Shown here one piece after another: positions 45,879 through 57,011 of a stretch of DNA of 64,000 nt. Position numbers and translations under genes: made by a program. Source of the DNA: Eurosta solidaginis. Its lineage: Eukaryota; Arthropoda; Insecta; Diptera; Tephritidae. The notes under the pieces are model-generated. The model ran no database searches and was not told the origin of the DNA. It saw only the letters and a program-made list of their open reading frames with translations. The stretch spans positions 373,069,601 through 373,133,600 of the forward strand of contig NC_090319.1 in NCBI RefSeq assembly GCF_040869045.1, in the 5' to 3' direction. Position 1 is the stretch's first letter. The number at the start of each line of letters is the position of its first letter.

Positions 45879-46085
45879 TATATATATATATATACAAATA
45901 TAATCAGTTACAATAAACGTAGAAAAAAGTTTACGTGTGATAAATAATTAGGTGATCAATTTCAATTGCCAGCAAGCAGAAGTCAGCAGTAGCCAACAAC
46001 AACACCTGAAAACAATTGCACCCAATCAGCAGCGATGCTTGCAATTTTTCACTCAAAAACGACGGGCCGAAATGGAAAAGTAAGC
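45879..46085 (+). promoter_or_regulatory. Candidate core promoter and short 5' exon
   Basis: A (TA)n run acting as a TATA box (45879-45894) precedes an initiator ATCAGTT with its A at 45906. About 130 bases later an ATG at 46035 opens 15 codons (MLAIFHSKTTGRNGK) ending at a GTAAGC donor (46080-46085). The leader is rich in CAACAACA and CAGCAG, as fly 5' UTRs often are. No partner exon was found. It lies 4.3 kb upstream of Osiris gene B on the same strand, so it could be an alternative 5' exon or a separate transcript. Inference only. Confidence 0.3.
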
Positions 46086-46755
46086 ATCTCATACATTCAA
46101 CACGCTCTAAATAGCCGGCGCAAAAATGAAGAATAACAGCAGATTACGCTTAAAACAGAATATTGTATACCCAAGTGCTTAGCAGTGTTTATTTAAAATC
46201 ATTTACCGTGACAAACTTCAATAATGCACTCCAAATCTCGTTATGATCTTTATAAATTCTTCCAAAAGGTAGCTGATTTCCGAATGCTTTCAAAAATATT
46301 CCGGAATCCAATCAAGGTCTTGAAAGCTTCGCCCATTATCACAAGGTTTTCACACGATTTCCTTTTGTCCGATCTTCAATTTCTGTTTGCAAAGGTTTCT
46401 ATGGCCAGTCTGAGTAAGAAGAGGATCTCGGTAGCATGTACCACCATGGTGGTAAGACCTATACTACTCTACGGATTTATGAAATGGTTTTCAGATATTG
46501 AACTAAGCAACAGTCTAAAGTTTGCGTCGGATTCCAGGGATTATAAAGTTGTATACATCGTTTTCTAGCTAACAAGCTTCTCCACTCAAACCTGCTCTAT
46601 GTTGGGTGAGTTTTCGCCAAGGGCAAGTGTGGCATGTCATAAAAGATTCGACATAGTTATATTAAACATTTAGGAAAATAGTGGGCCTTGTTTCTTGGGA
46701 CTTTGCGCTATAGGGCTGCTAACTTAAAGCTTTCGTGAAACTTTTTTGTCGTAAC
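46086..46755. other. Mostly gene-free; small RT relic inside
   Basis: Around 46405-46500 a frame reads 'TTMVVRPILLYGFMKWF', which matches the (I/V)xRPILLYGxxxW block after the RT domain in non-LTR elements. Flanking residues do not continue the similarity, so at most a small relic is present. Confidence 0.4.
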
Positions 46756-48652
46756 CACGGTTGCCACTTTGGTCCATTATGACCAAAAATTGTCCTTTCC
46801 AGCCCCATTTGGTCCGCTGGTCCCTTTTTTCAATTTTGGTCCTTTTTATGCTGTATCCAGGGTTTTGGTAATTTTGTCTGTTTTTCACTGAGGTAAATAT
46901 GTACAACACTGGCCACAAAATTTTCCACACCTTCATTAACCCTTGTATAATTTTCAATTTATCTCAATGAATTCCTTACGAAAAAATTGGTGTTACTAAA
47001 CTGAAGACGAAAAATAGCACTTCACCTAGCAGATAGTTTAGAAAAGTGTTGGATCTTGAAGCAAACCAGTTTTCGTTAATTGTTGATGATACAAGCGGCC
47101 AATCACAAAATCTTGTTATGGTGGCTAGATATTTCGTGATAGTTTTTTGTCACTATTTGAACTTAAAAAAAAAGTTATTTGCACGTGCACCTCAAAGAAA
47201 TTAGACGGAGTCTGCCACTGATGAAGCCATTCTTGAATTGAAAACAAAATCAATGCATGCGACTAATTTGTTTTATATTACGTGCACTTGCCACTCCCTT
47301 AATTTATGTTCGAGTTATGCGTCAAGCCTACCGATGGGTGTTTTGAGTTTGTGGAACAATATATCGACATACCAAACAAAAAGTGACCCTTAAAATTTTT
47401 TTACAAAGACGCCCTATGTAAACATTTTGTAAGTGATACTTTTCGTTTGGGATGTCGATCTTTAAATTTTATTCACACAACCCAAAGCAAATTAATGAGT
47501 TTAATGAATTCCCTGACTATTGTGGTGTTAAGCCCACGCAAGATTTAAATCGGTTGCTCACTCTGGAATGTGTCTTCTTGCGTACACGTCACACTGCGAT
47601 GCGGCTATATTTTCTATCTTTGTGTCTGGAAGTTAATCGCGTTTCTGGTATACAGTTGTCAAATTCAATATAAGTTACAGAATTAAAAGTTTATTTATGT
47701 ACATATATTTCCAGCCTGCACTGAAGAGTTCAATCAGAAAAGGTTTACCGATATGATACCATCAATATGAATCACATATTGAGTAATTTTAGGTACAATG
47801 ATTATATCAAAATATTGGATATTTGAAAGATTTCAGTGTACATTTAGAATACTAATTATCTTCACCCAAGGAATATTTTTATTGGAAGTAAAGCAGATAT
47901 ATTTTTTGAAAGCGATAACTTTACAAATGCTCAACGTAGATCTTTTATTCCCGTTGGAGAGGAGTTCTGCCCCAGAAACTTACATTGTTGACTAATTTAC
48001 CGTACCTAGTTAAATGTGATCAAAATTACATTACTACACAGTTGAAACTTTTAAGGCCTTTCAATAGTTGTTCTGAGGACTGTGGCTGGATTCAATAAAT
48101 GTGAGTTTTGAAATGTAAATGTTTCTCTAAAACAAATATATGGAAAAAAGTGTACATTTCAAAACTCGCACTTACTGAATCTAGGCCATAGATGGGAAAA
48201 CTGAAGCGTGACAGTGTACTGGTAAACGGAAGAGTAAATAAGTAAATTTGTGTATCATTAATAAAATTGGAGCACCCCGTTATTGGAAAATTTTTTTTAC
48301 CTTTTAGGACTAGTTTTATGATAAATTTGATACAACCGAGCTCTGGAGAAATTTAGTTTAAAAATAAGGCTTTTATGTAAATAAAATGAACTAGTTTGGC
48401 TTGTCACACGCGCTTTCCCCTAAGGTTTTTCGTATTTATATACGGCTTTTTGTTAAAATGAAAGTGTGTGTGACACTGAACTCTACCACAAGCTGAAATT
48501 AAAGGCTTTATAAGGAATTTGACACATTTATGAATTGCCGAATTGTTTGTAAACGAATTAAAGAATACAAAAATTTGGTTCATTTCTTTGAGATATGGTC
48601 CTTTTTTTCGATGAATTTTGGTCTCAAATGAAAACATGGTGTGGCAACCGTG
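46756..48652 (+). mobile_element. hAT-type DNA transposon, dead copy
   Basis: Perfect 12-bp terminal inverted repeats, CACGGTTGCCAC at 46756 and its complement ending at 48652. The flanking 8-mers GTCGTAAC (46748-46755) and GTCATAAC (48653-48660) differ at one base. An 8-bp target duplication is the hAT hallmark. Inside, around 47074-47140, a frame reads 'IVDDTSGQSQNLVMVARYF', matching the hAT catalytic-core block (VDExTD...VRYF). Around 47215-47330 'TDEAILELK' and 'CTCHSLNLCSSYA' match the following block with its C-x-x-H-x-x-(N)L. The transposase is broken by stops and lacks most of its length. Orientation follows the coding remnant. Confidence 0.85.
47363..47459. repeat. Small hairpin element inside the hAT copy
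   Basis: Arm 47363-47387 (ATCGACATACCAAACAAAAA...) pairs with 47433-47459 (complement ATCGACATCCCAAACGAAAA...), loop about 45 bases. It interrupts the transposase remnant just after the histidine-containing block, so it may be a nested MITE insertion. Confidence 0.55.
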
Positions 48653-48684
48653 GTCATAACATCAATTTGCACAAAGTAATGGCA

Positions 48685-49083
48685 AGCGAACTCAGACACG
48701 CCGTACAACAGAAAATCGAATGAACAGAAAATTTGTGTGATTTTGTTTGGCTAACATCCTTTAGTACCAAACTTGCTTGTGCCGAATTCGTCATCATGTG
48801 ACTTAATTGGCTGTACACAAGGCGAATTCAGTACCAGGTTTTCTTATCCCAACAGCTGGTTGCTTCTTGATTATTTTGCGTACAGTGCATTGTACTTTAA
48901 TATGTAAGTTAATCGAAATCAATGAATATTTTCTTTTGACTTTACATTCTTCTGCACGGCGAATTGGTTGAATTCGCTTTGCCACCACCTGGCATGGATT
49001 CGCCATGGCTGTACAACAGAATATCAAATTAAGAGGAAATTCATGCCATTTCGTTACTGACACCCTATAGTACCAGACTTTTC
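48685..49083. repeat. Diverged direct repeats flanking ~220 bp
   Basis: About 48685-48775 and 49000-49083 share, in order, 'CCGTACAACAGAAAATCGAA'/'CTGTACAACAGAATATCAAA' and 'TTTAGTACCAAACTT'/'CTATAGTACCAGACTT'. No coding frame. Possibly two ends of a small direct-repeat element. Confidence 0.45.
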
Positions 49084-49102
49084 CAAAAAATCTGAAAACT
49101 AA

Positions 49103-49552
49103 AGGGCCCATTACTAATAGTTAGCATAGACTTGACTCAACTTGGCGTAAACTTGGCAACTTAGCCACGATTATACTCCACTGCGTGCACACAATCTGGC
49201 CTCATAACCAGCTGTTCTCCAGCTGTCATTTTATTGTGCAATATTTGCTACAAAAAGTGGTGGTTTTTGAGTACTACAATTATTTTATGAGTGTAAAAAT
49301 TGTTTAAAACAATCAGTAAATGTCAATTTGTATGACAAAATGTCAAAATGAAATGGAAACAAACAAATGGCATCTCAAAATGTAAACGTCACTTAGAACT
49401 TACATAGAAAATCAAAATTCAACAGACTTCTAAGTCAAGTTAAGTGTTGCTAAGTTTTGAGTAATCAGTAACATGCAATGTTCATTTACAGAACTGTAAG
49501 TGACAGTTGTGAAGTCAAGTCAAGTGTATGCTAATTATGAGTAATGCGCCCT
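49103..49552. mobile_element. PIF/Harbinger-type MITE
   Basis: 450 bp with about 42-bp imperfect terminal inverted repeats: AGGGCCCATTACT...TTAGCATAGACTTGACT at left, complement AGGGCGCATTACT...TTAGCATACACTTGACT at right. Both sides are flanked by TAA (49100-49102 and 49553-49555). A 3-bp TAA/TTA target duplication with GG-containing termini fits PIF/Harbinger. No coding capacity. Confidence 0.8.
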
Positions 49553-49907
49553 TAAGCAATGAGCTGATGGCATACCAGCATCTTGCACTGAGTTCGCCTT
49601 AGCCAGATATTGCTAGTTTGGTTGATATACGGAAGTTGACGGTTATCTCAGCTGCTTAACGCATTTAAGTGAATAACGTTATTATACATTGCTAGCACAA
49701 CTGGGTATAAAAATAAAAACAAATGATTTGAAAAGCGAGCCAAAGCGGCAGATTAGCAGCAAAAAGGAAAACTGCTAAACGATGCTTGCGGCTTTGGCAG
49801 ACTAGGCAATTGGGTCCAGCAGCGTTAGTCGCTGCATAATAAGAGGCAGCAGCAAATTAAGAGGCAGCAGCTTTTATTATTTGCACTAATTGTGCTAAGG
49901 TAAAGTG

Positions 49908-49944
49908 TATAAATTTGATTGTAGCACAAACGACGCAGATCAGT
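49908..49944 (+). promoter_or_regulatory. Core promoter of Osiris gene B
   Basis: TATAAAT at 49908-49914 and an initiator ATCAGTT with its A at 49942. The spacing is slightly long (34) but within range. It predicts a 269-nt 5' UTR before the ATG at 50211, with no obvious intron. Confidence 0.5.
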
Positions 49945-50210
49945 TGCATTTTGTTGAAAGTTTGAAGAGGCTGTCAAGATATTTAATATTTCGTGTTTTG
50001 CTTTAGAAAAAGAATTTCAAATTAAAAAGTGAAAGAAATTAAATTATTTTAATAAAAACACCTTTCACATACGCAAGCGCAAGGATATGCGGTAGGCAGC
50101 AACGTCTCAGTACGACTACCCAGCGGCTTATATTTATATAGGGATTAACTCGCCGCACAAATCGAGCATATTCTCCTCAACTCGCGGCAATAACAAACTA
50201 CACCTACCTA

Positions 50211-51185
50211 ATGGATACAAATTTAAGGCTTTTGGCCGCCTTCATATTAATAGCACTCTGCCAACAAGCTGAGCTGCATGAGCTGCCCGCGAGCCACAAT
50301 AGAAGTAGCAGCAACAACAACAGCAAGCTTAACAATCACAGCGGTCGAAGTGCTTTCTATGAGAATAGTTTTACACGCACACTTAAACATATTTACGGTA
50401 TATGCGGTGATCGCGATGATCTATTTTGGTGTTTCAAAGTGCAAGCGACGCGTCTCTTAGGAAGAGCGCTCAAAGTGCATAATATAAATATTGTTGAGGG
50501 CGTGTCAATTGTCAAGAAAGTGGATAACGAGACACGTACGGGGCGTGCAAGCGCCAATTCCGAAGATAAACTAAGTAATCGCGATCTTGAAAATTTATCA
50601 ATGAAAAGTTTAGATGCTCTTTTAATGGAACGTTTTTTGCATTTCATTGATAGCCGTCAACTACAAGTAAATTTGCCACGCCTACTTAATTTTGAGCAAC
50701 GCAACAAGCAAGATTTGTTTAGTTCACTAATGTCTTATTTTCAACAATTTACACTTGGTGATGTGGATGATGTAGCTCATCAGACGATTGAATCTGAGGA
50801 GGGTCGACGAAAGAAGGGTGGTGATGATAAAAAATATTTGGGTGCATTTATAGCGGCTGTAATGTTGAAGGCGGCTATACTCAAAATGGCATATCATTCG
50901 ATTGCAATTGTGGCGGGTAAAGCGTTAATCGTTGGTAAAATTGCGTTAATTATTAGTGCTATAATTGGTTTGAAGAAGTTGGTGTCATCGGAAGGTGGCG
51001 AAAAGACCACTTACGAAATTGTTAAACATCCACAAGTGCAGCATAGTCAAACATATTCGTCAAGTCATGCGGGCGAATACGAGGCCGGGCATGAAGGTAG
51101 CTCATATCATCGTAGTATCGATGATGAGATGATGATGCAGGATAAGGCATACAATGCTTGGGTGCCGTCTCGTGCGCAGTCATAA
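50211..51185 (+). CDS. Osiris family protein (gene B), complete
   Basis: Single-exon frame of 324 residues. Residues 1-20 are a signal peptide (LRLLAAFILIALCQQA). C65 and C74 form the Cys-X8-Cys pair of the family (GICGDRDDLFWC). Around 146-157 is the conserved 'DSRQLQVNLPRL' block. Residues 198-208 are strongly basic/acidic (GRRKKGGDDKK). A long hydrophobic segment (209-253) follows, ending '..GKIALIISAIIGLKKL', the DUF1676 signature. The tail (260-324) is rich in Tyr, His and Ser (QTYSSSHAGEYEAGHEG) and ends with '..DKAYNAWVP', close to the AQxLAY region. Length is normal for Osiris proteins (about 230-450). The family acts in endosomal/secretory compartments of cuticle-making cells. Poly(A) signals are at about 51586 and 51628. 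The number within the family is not assigned. Confidence 0.95.
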   Translation: MDTNLRLLAAFILIALCQQAELHELPASHNRSSSNNNSKLNNHSGRSAFYENSFTRTLKHIYGICGDRDDLFWCFKVQATRLLGRALKVHNINIVEGVSIVKKVDNETRTGRASANSEDKLSNRDLENLSMKSLDALLMERFLHFIDSRQLQVNLPRLLNFEQRNKQDLFSSLMSYFQQFTLGDVDDVAHQTIESEEGRRKKGGDDKKYLGAFIAAVMLKAAILKMAYHSIAIVAGKALIVGKIALIISAIIGLKKLVSSEGGEKTTYEIVKHPQVQHSQTYSSSHAGEYEAGHEGSSYHRSIDDEMMMQDKAYNAWVPSRAQS

Positions 51186-51660
51186 GAATGACGTAGCAAG
51201 ATACAGACATATGTATGTAGCTGGGTTGCTGCTGAAAAATTGAATAATTGCTAATTATATATGATTGTGTAAGCTAGAGAAAGTTATATATATGTCGCAA
51301 ACATGCGATTGCAGATCAAAACCAAAGATGTTCATCAAACCAAAAATTGAATGCTACTTATGTATAGAGAAATTTCGTGCACGTCAGTCTAGCATAAATA
51401 GTGTTTGTTATATAGGTTAAATATAAATAGCGTGAACACAATTAAAACAATTATTTTTTTTTATTTATTGTTATATATTCATATGTTTGTGTTGTATATT
51501 GTAAACTTAAAACATTATTACATATAGTTTAAATATATTTTTAAATATTTAACTAAGGGTCCCATAGTTTTTAAGATGATTTGTTTAATAAATTATTATT
51601 TGCTTACCTAAAAAGTTATTATAATTAAATAAAAATTATTGCAGGATTAGCAAACTACAC
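51186..51660 (+). other. 3' UTR region of Osiris gene B
   Basis: AT-rich. AATAAA hexamers occur at about 51586 (TTTAATAAATTATT) and about 51628 (TTAAATAAAAATT), either of which could direct polyadenylation. Confidence 0.5.
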
Positions 51661-52385
51661 TCAGAAAAAAAACCTCAGAACATAGAAAAGCGGATTCGAT
51701 TATTCGCTATACAAATTTGTTGCCCAATTAAATTTTTTTTAGTTTCCCTGTATATGTCCTTGTTTAAAAAAAAATCATTGTATAGCGCTACGGAAAAGTT
51801 TCGTTAAATTTGTTAAAAAATTGTTAATCACCCCTATTCTGCATTTCGATTACGTTCCCGTTCTACGCTCCGCTTTAATCGAAGTTGGGTATTCTGCATT
51901 ACGACGGAATCGTAACGAGAAGAGGAAGAGCAAATGATTTTTCGAAATCAGCTGTTTGTACGGAATGTGTGAACATTGGAACAAAATAAATTAAATAAAA
52001 TTTGAAAAAAACACTGAAAAACGTTTATATTTTTTTATCCACGCCATTTTGTACAAAAAAAAGCAATATAATATATTGCCGCAGTGTTATTTTTTTTGAG
52101 TGAAGTGATTTCATAATTATATGTGTGTTTTTGTCGTTCTTTTGGCCAATTCCCTGCCGCGGCCACCAAGTTTTGCTAAAACGGTTTCCTGCACGAATAT
52201 AGTTGACATTTTCTGAATTTTATGGATGCTAATTTCATTGCACTGGCCTAAAATAATTTATAAAGATTTATTTATTCTTTCCGCAAGGATTGTTTACGTT
52301 TTCGCTTCACCTTCCTCTACTCCGGCTGCTTGCTTTGGCATATAACTGGACCCAACGAACAGACAAATTATAGCTGTCTATTATA

Positions 52386-52667
52386 ATGGAATCAATAGCC
52401 GCGGCATTATTTGTGGAGTTGGAAAGCAACGCATACGAAAATGGCCAGGCGAGAATGGAAAGGCAAATATTCCGAGATTTGTGTAATCCACTTGAGATGA
52501 GTGACGAATTGTAAGAAATTGAACTTAAAAGTGGTAAAGTTTAATAAATTATTTTCTTATTTAGGTTCAAAAAAAAACTTTCCACTTAATAAGGATGCTT
52601 TCAAGTATGTGTTAGATACTTTTGCGGGGCAAATACGTCCAAGGACTTCGACACACATTGGGGATTA
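52386..52667 (+). pseudogene. N-terminal remnant of a Harbinger-type transposase
   Basis: ATG at 52386; first exon reads 'MESIAAALFVELESNAYENG' and on to '..RDLCNPLEMSDEL'. A GTAAG donor at 52512 and TTATTTAG acceptor near 52563 bound a ~55-bp intron. The next exon reads 'FPLNKDAFKYVLDTFAGQI', matching the (F)RLSKxxFxxLLxxLxPxL block that precedes the nuclease domain in Harbinger transposases. The second exon is one base out of frame, apparently from slippage in an A-run, and the frame stops at 52665-52667. Confidence 0.6.
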
Positions 52668-53356
52668 AGCACTAATTTAATTCAAAACCACTTACAGGTT
52701 CGAAAAATCAACCGACTGCAACAATGTTTACACAGAAATTTTCGTAATTGAATTCTGAAGAGACTCACATCGCTTGATTCTTCAATTTAATTTGTTTATT
52801 AAACAATTGGTTGCAAAATAGCCTATTCTTTGCAGAACTTTATCTTATAATACGTATTTATGTATCCCTTTCGTGACATACAATTTTTGCTTAATACTTA
52901 AGGGAATGATATACACTTTAAGAGATAGTAGGTATTGCTAATTGACATTCGTTTTGCAAAATTAATTTGTTTAAACAATTTTTTAAAGAACATTTTGCAA
53001 AATTGTTTTTTTTTTCCTAATTTTTTTTTCTAAATCGGGCGATGTATTAAAATCGGTTAATATTTGTGATATGTAGGTGGTTTTGAAAAGTTCGTCCCCA
53101 ATGTGCGACATCTACATGTTGTTTTTGACCTGGAAACATATAAAAGACAGTCATCATCAAGCCTTTTACGTTTCTTAACAAGTTTTACTTACATTTTTGT
53201 TAAAATTCTGTTATAAATTAATAAAAAATTAAAAATAAAATATTTTTCCATCAACAAATTTGCAACTTAGAAAAACGGAACTACGATCGAAATGCAGAAT
53301 ACACAAAATCGAACGATTCGAAGTTGGATCGAAAGAGATTGGAACACAGAATACCA

Positions 53357-53464
53357 AAATTGCCAAATCGAAAAAATTCCAATCCAAGTCGAAATGCAGA
53401 ATAGGGCTGAAAATTGCCAAATCGAAAAAATTCCAATCCAAGTCGAAATGCAGAATAGGGCAGA
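53357..53464 (+). repeat. Tandem duplication of Harbinger 3' end
   Basis: Two nearly identical ~54-base units, each reading ATTGCCAAATCGAAAAAATT and ending CAGAATAGGGC. They create the apparent repeat peptide KIAKSKKFQSKSKCRIG in a spurious frame. Confidence 0.75.
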
Positions 53465-53569
53465 ATATTCGAATTGAAAATACACTTAAACTAAAGAAAA
53501 TACACTTAACAAGACAGAAAAAAAAAATACTTATGCTTAGATAGAATTGAAAATTCTATAAAAAAATCA

Positions 53570-54249
53570 GATATACAGTCATTGTTGTTCCTGGTATGTA
53601 ACCGACTATTTTCTTACTTGCTCAAGAAGTAATGAGACGCACATAAATATAATTTTTTGCGAAACCAGGGCTCCTCCGTGCATGTTTAATTAAAATTCCT
53701 TAGAAAAAGGTGGCACAAAGCTTATGATTTTTCTCGAAAGTGAGTACTACTTGACAAACGAATTTTTTCTTGAGCATTTCTTGAAGGAAGAAATTCCTAT
53801 GGTGAAAAAAAAATTCCCTCTTTGATAAAATAAATTTGAGAGTGTATGATAAACATAAAGTAATCCATTTCTTTTACTCCAGTATATTCAAAACGTTGGC
53901 TAATAGGGATTACCGACAAATAGATCTACAAAAATTACAACAATTGTCTTATTGGAAGAATCAATATTTTATATGCGAGTGTATCAATCTGCACTCAGGA
54001 AAAAACTTAACTAAACTTACCTAAAATAAGGAACGCATTTCCTAAAACGTGTTCTTTAAATAGAGGAATATTTCAATTTAATGAGTAACAATTTACTACC
54101 TAATATACAAAATTCTAGTGTCACAGTGTTTGTAGTGGAACTCCTTTGAAACAGCTCTAGCGATTCTCCTGAAATTTTGTGAGCATATTGAGTAAGTTTG
54201 AGAATCGGCCAACATCTATTTTTCATACCCTAAATCGTAAGGGTTATCC
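53570..54249. other. Gene-free stretch
   Basis: No motif-bearing frame recognised. Confidence 0.3.
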
Positions 54250-54480
54250 ATCCCTTAATTTTGGACTGGGATTGGGACTGGCATTGGGAATAAGGGATGG
54301 AGAAGAATAAGAATAATTAGAGGGAAGGAGAAAATGACTGAGAAAGATATGGAGCCAGACGAAGATAGAGAAACAGGGATAGATGGAGCGACGAGCTGGT
54401 GAGAAAAAGAGTGAAGGAAAAGACGGAGAGGGAGATAGAGACGCAAAGAAAGAGAAGGACAGAGCGAGGGTGGGGGTAGG
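54250..54480 (+). repeat. Polypurine (G/A-rich) block
   Basis: Plus strand dominated by GA, GGGA and AAGAGAAAG; starts with GGGACTGGGATTGGGACTGG. Comparable to 26930-27290. Confidence 0.65.
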
Positions 54481-56531
54481 AAAGGTAAAAACTTCTTAAA
54501 AGTTATGCAGATAGACCAAAGTTGGGTGTTTTGCTCGATCTGGTAGTTTTTATATAAAAGCTTTCATTCATTTGAGGGAAATTTTTTCATTAATAATACT
54601 TCATTGAATATTTCTCACAATACACTGTGCGATAAATGTTGACCTTCTAAAAGCTGTTGGGATGAGACGCGCAAATAATGGTTTAAACGCATCCTCCTAG
54701 GGAATTTGTTAGGTTAGTACGGATAAACGAGAAATTATTAAATTTTATTTATCTTGCAAAAAAAAAATTCATCCGATTTTTGAAATACAAAACCCTCACG
54801 CGTAGTTTTCGATTGCGCTAATTTGCGATAATTTGGCACAATTAAAAACATCGATCTGTTGAAATTATGTTTTTTTGACAACTTTTTAGCATGTAATGTT
54901 AGGAGTTGACATCTAAATCGTAATGCTTAATTGTTTTGTTGATTTTCCGACAGGGTGGATAAATGATATATATTAGAACGGTTTTCCGTCATCCCTTGTC
55001 AAATTTGTTTTCGAGACAAATCGGTTTCGGCGTTGTGCCATCATCAGTGTCAATTTTCTTTCTTTTCGATGTTTTTTCTGATACCGATTGCCCTATTTCC
55101 TCAAGGATTCCTCGCATTTGAAAACTACAAGTAAAAGTTTTCATTCAAAAAACGGATACAAATTTTGGTAGCAAAAAATAAAAAAAAAGCAAATATCCCG
55201 CTTATACGAGCTAACCAAGCAAACCCCTTCGTAGGAATTTCATTCCAGGAAGAATTTTGTGTTGCACAGTGATTTTTAAGAAAATGATTGCTTGAACGCA
55301 GGAAAATATAGTTCTAAGTTTTAAGAAAATTACTTTTCAAGATTAAGGGAAGGACTCTTATGGCCAAATATCATGTATCATTTTCCTTATTTTAATAGCT
55401 TTTTGCTATTGGTTTGCATATTAAAATATATGACCAATTTTCCAGAAACTGTGCACAGTTTTCTTCAGAAGTACAGAAAAGAGTTTTTTACATGCGGTTT
55501 CAATGTGTTTTATGACATGGAGATAGGAACAGAATTGTCATAGCCCAAAATTTAAATTTCGCCAACATGGACACCAGATACATACCTAAACTTCTCACCA
55601 AATAAAAGGGTTTGATAGGCGCGGAGTATGGGAAAAAGCACAAACTTAAAAAATACTTAATATGTCTCCGAATTTTTCGTGAATATTGACCAAATTGGTG
55701 ATCCAAGTGGGGCCAAAAACTGTTTGGGCAATGTCCGAACAAACTTTGAAGTACGGATTGGAGAAGAATGTGTATTACAAGAGAAAAGTCATGCCCCATT
55801 CAGGCCTAATATATTTCTCTTATGGGATCCTAATCTGAGCTAAATTTGCAGTTTTCTAACTGATTTCTCGAATCGAGTTTTAACGTTCCTACACAAATTT
55901 TCTAACCTTAGATATTGTGATTGCTGAAGTAGATATCAAGGGAAATATGCTTATTATTTCTGCATCGAACTTACTTGGTTATATAAAATAATTTAGAAGG
56001 AATCACCCAAAATGTGCATCCACTGAGGTTGAAAGTCGTTTGTAGAATATGGATATTAGAGTAATCCCTCAAGTTAGTTGGACAGTCTTTTTTTTGATAC
56101 ATTAACCATTTTTGCAGCTATCGATCAAACTTTAGACCTAGATAAGCCGTAAATCTTTTTATAAAGTGTCGGTACTCGTTTGAGTTCTGTAGTCATTAAT
56201 CTTTTTCAACTGGATACTTTTATAGTTTTTGGATATATTTCCCAAAATCTAAACTCAGATAGCCACAAAATTTATTCCCACAATATGGGTTTAAAAAAGA
56301 TCTTTTATCTTGATTTTTTATTTTATGGGAATGAAATGAAAAGCTGAAGTACTTAATACACATCCTGAAAAGGGTAAAACAGATAAGTTAATAGCGAAGG
56401 TTCGAGCATACCCCTATTAAGTGAATATATTTTGATCCTGTCATATAGACATCTATATGATTCCATTCAAAACGGCAAACGAATAATTTATATCGAGTTT
56501 GCGTGAATGAGTTTGGCTCAATGGTTTTTTT
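54481..56531. other. Gene-free stretch
   Basis: About 2 kb with no recognisable gene, RNA or paired repeat. Confidence 0.3.
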
Positions 56532-56735
56532 TTTTTTTTTTTTGGAATGCAAGGCGCGATATACCTCCGAAGATAGTTGGGCCGAACTTCTCTTCCAATT
56601 TTTGTTGTGCTCCTTTTAATTTTTCCTACAAATTGGCTGGAAGGGAACTTAATGACTCCGAATGGCATCTGAAAGGCAGATAAGTTTTCACTTAAAACCT
56701 TTCAATGACAGCACGCTACCACTACACCACGGCCG
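56532..56735 (-). mobile_element. tRNA-derived SINE, truncated copy
   Basis: Same family as 20061-20419: tail AAGGCGCGATATACCTCCGA, middle CAAATTGGCTGGAAGGGAAC, and a remnant of the head (CACCACGGCC on the plus strand). Much of the centre between head and body is deleted. Confidence 0.75.
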
Positions 56736-56745
56736 CTTCTCCATC

Positions 56746-56882
56746 TACCTTGCAGGTTTCTTTCGGAGTAGGCATAAGACATGTAGGTTCCGTCCCGTCA
56801 ATTTGTAAGGAGAAATAAACGGACGGCAGCAATGAATGTGAATGTGAAGTGAATCTTGGCCTTAATCTTTTCGGAGTTAAAT
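56746..56882 (+). mobile_element. SINE tail fragment, opposite orientation
   Basis: GGAGTAGGCATAAGACATGT and CGTCCCGTCAATTTGTAAGG match the 3' half of the SINE read on the plus strand, ending CTTTTCGGAG. With the copy at 56532-56735 it makes a head-to-head pair. Confidence 0.65.
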
Positions 56883-56961
56883 ATTGTCAAGTATTTGTTT
56901 TTTTTTTTATTAAGTATAGAGATAACATAAAATTGCATTTGTTTACAAAAAAACAAATAAA

Positions 56962-56967
56962 TTTATT
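56962..56967 (-). terminator. Poly(A) signal of Osiris gene C
   Basis: AATAAA on the minus strand, about 45 bases downstream of the TAG stop of exon 2. Confidence 0.45.
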
Positions 56968-57011
56968 AACATAACATAATTAAAAGTTAAAAGTGAATAT
57001 CTTACCGAAAT

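Larger units (their letters stand above)
51832..53465 (+). mobile_element. PIF/Harbinger-like element, broken
   Basis: Left end CCCTATTCTGCATTTCGA at 51832. Its complement TCGAAATGCAGAATAGGG occurs at the right edge twice, ending at about 53406 and 53459, because the last ~55 bases are tandemly duplicated. A short transposase remnant lies inside (52386-52667). The rest of the transposase is missing. Additional copies of the TTCTGCATT motif occur near 51900 and 53290. Exact termini and the 3-bp target duplication are not resolved. Confidence 0.6.

Noticed and set aside
53260..53544. Repeat peptide KIAKSKKFQSKSKCRIG
   Set aside because: It comes from a tandem duplication of the Harbinger terminus, not from a protein gene.
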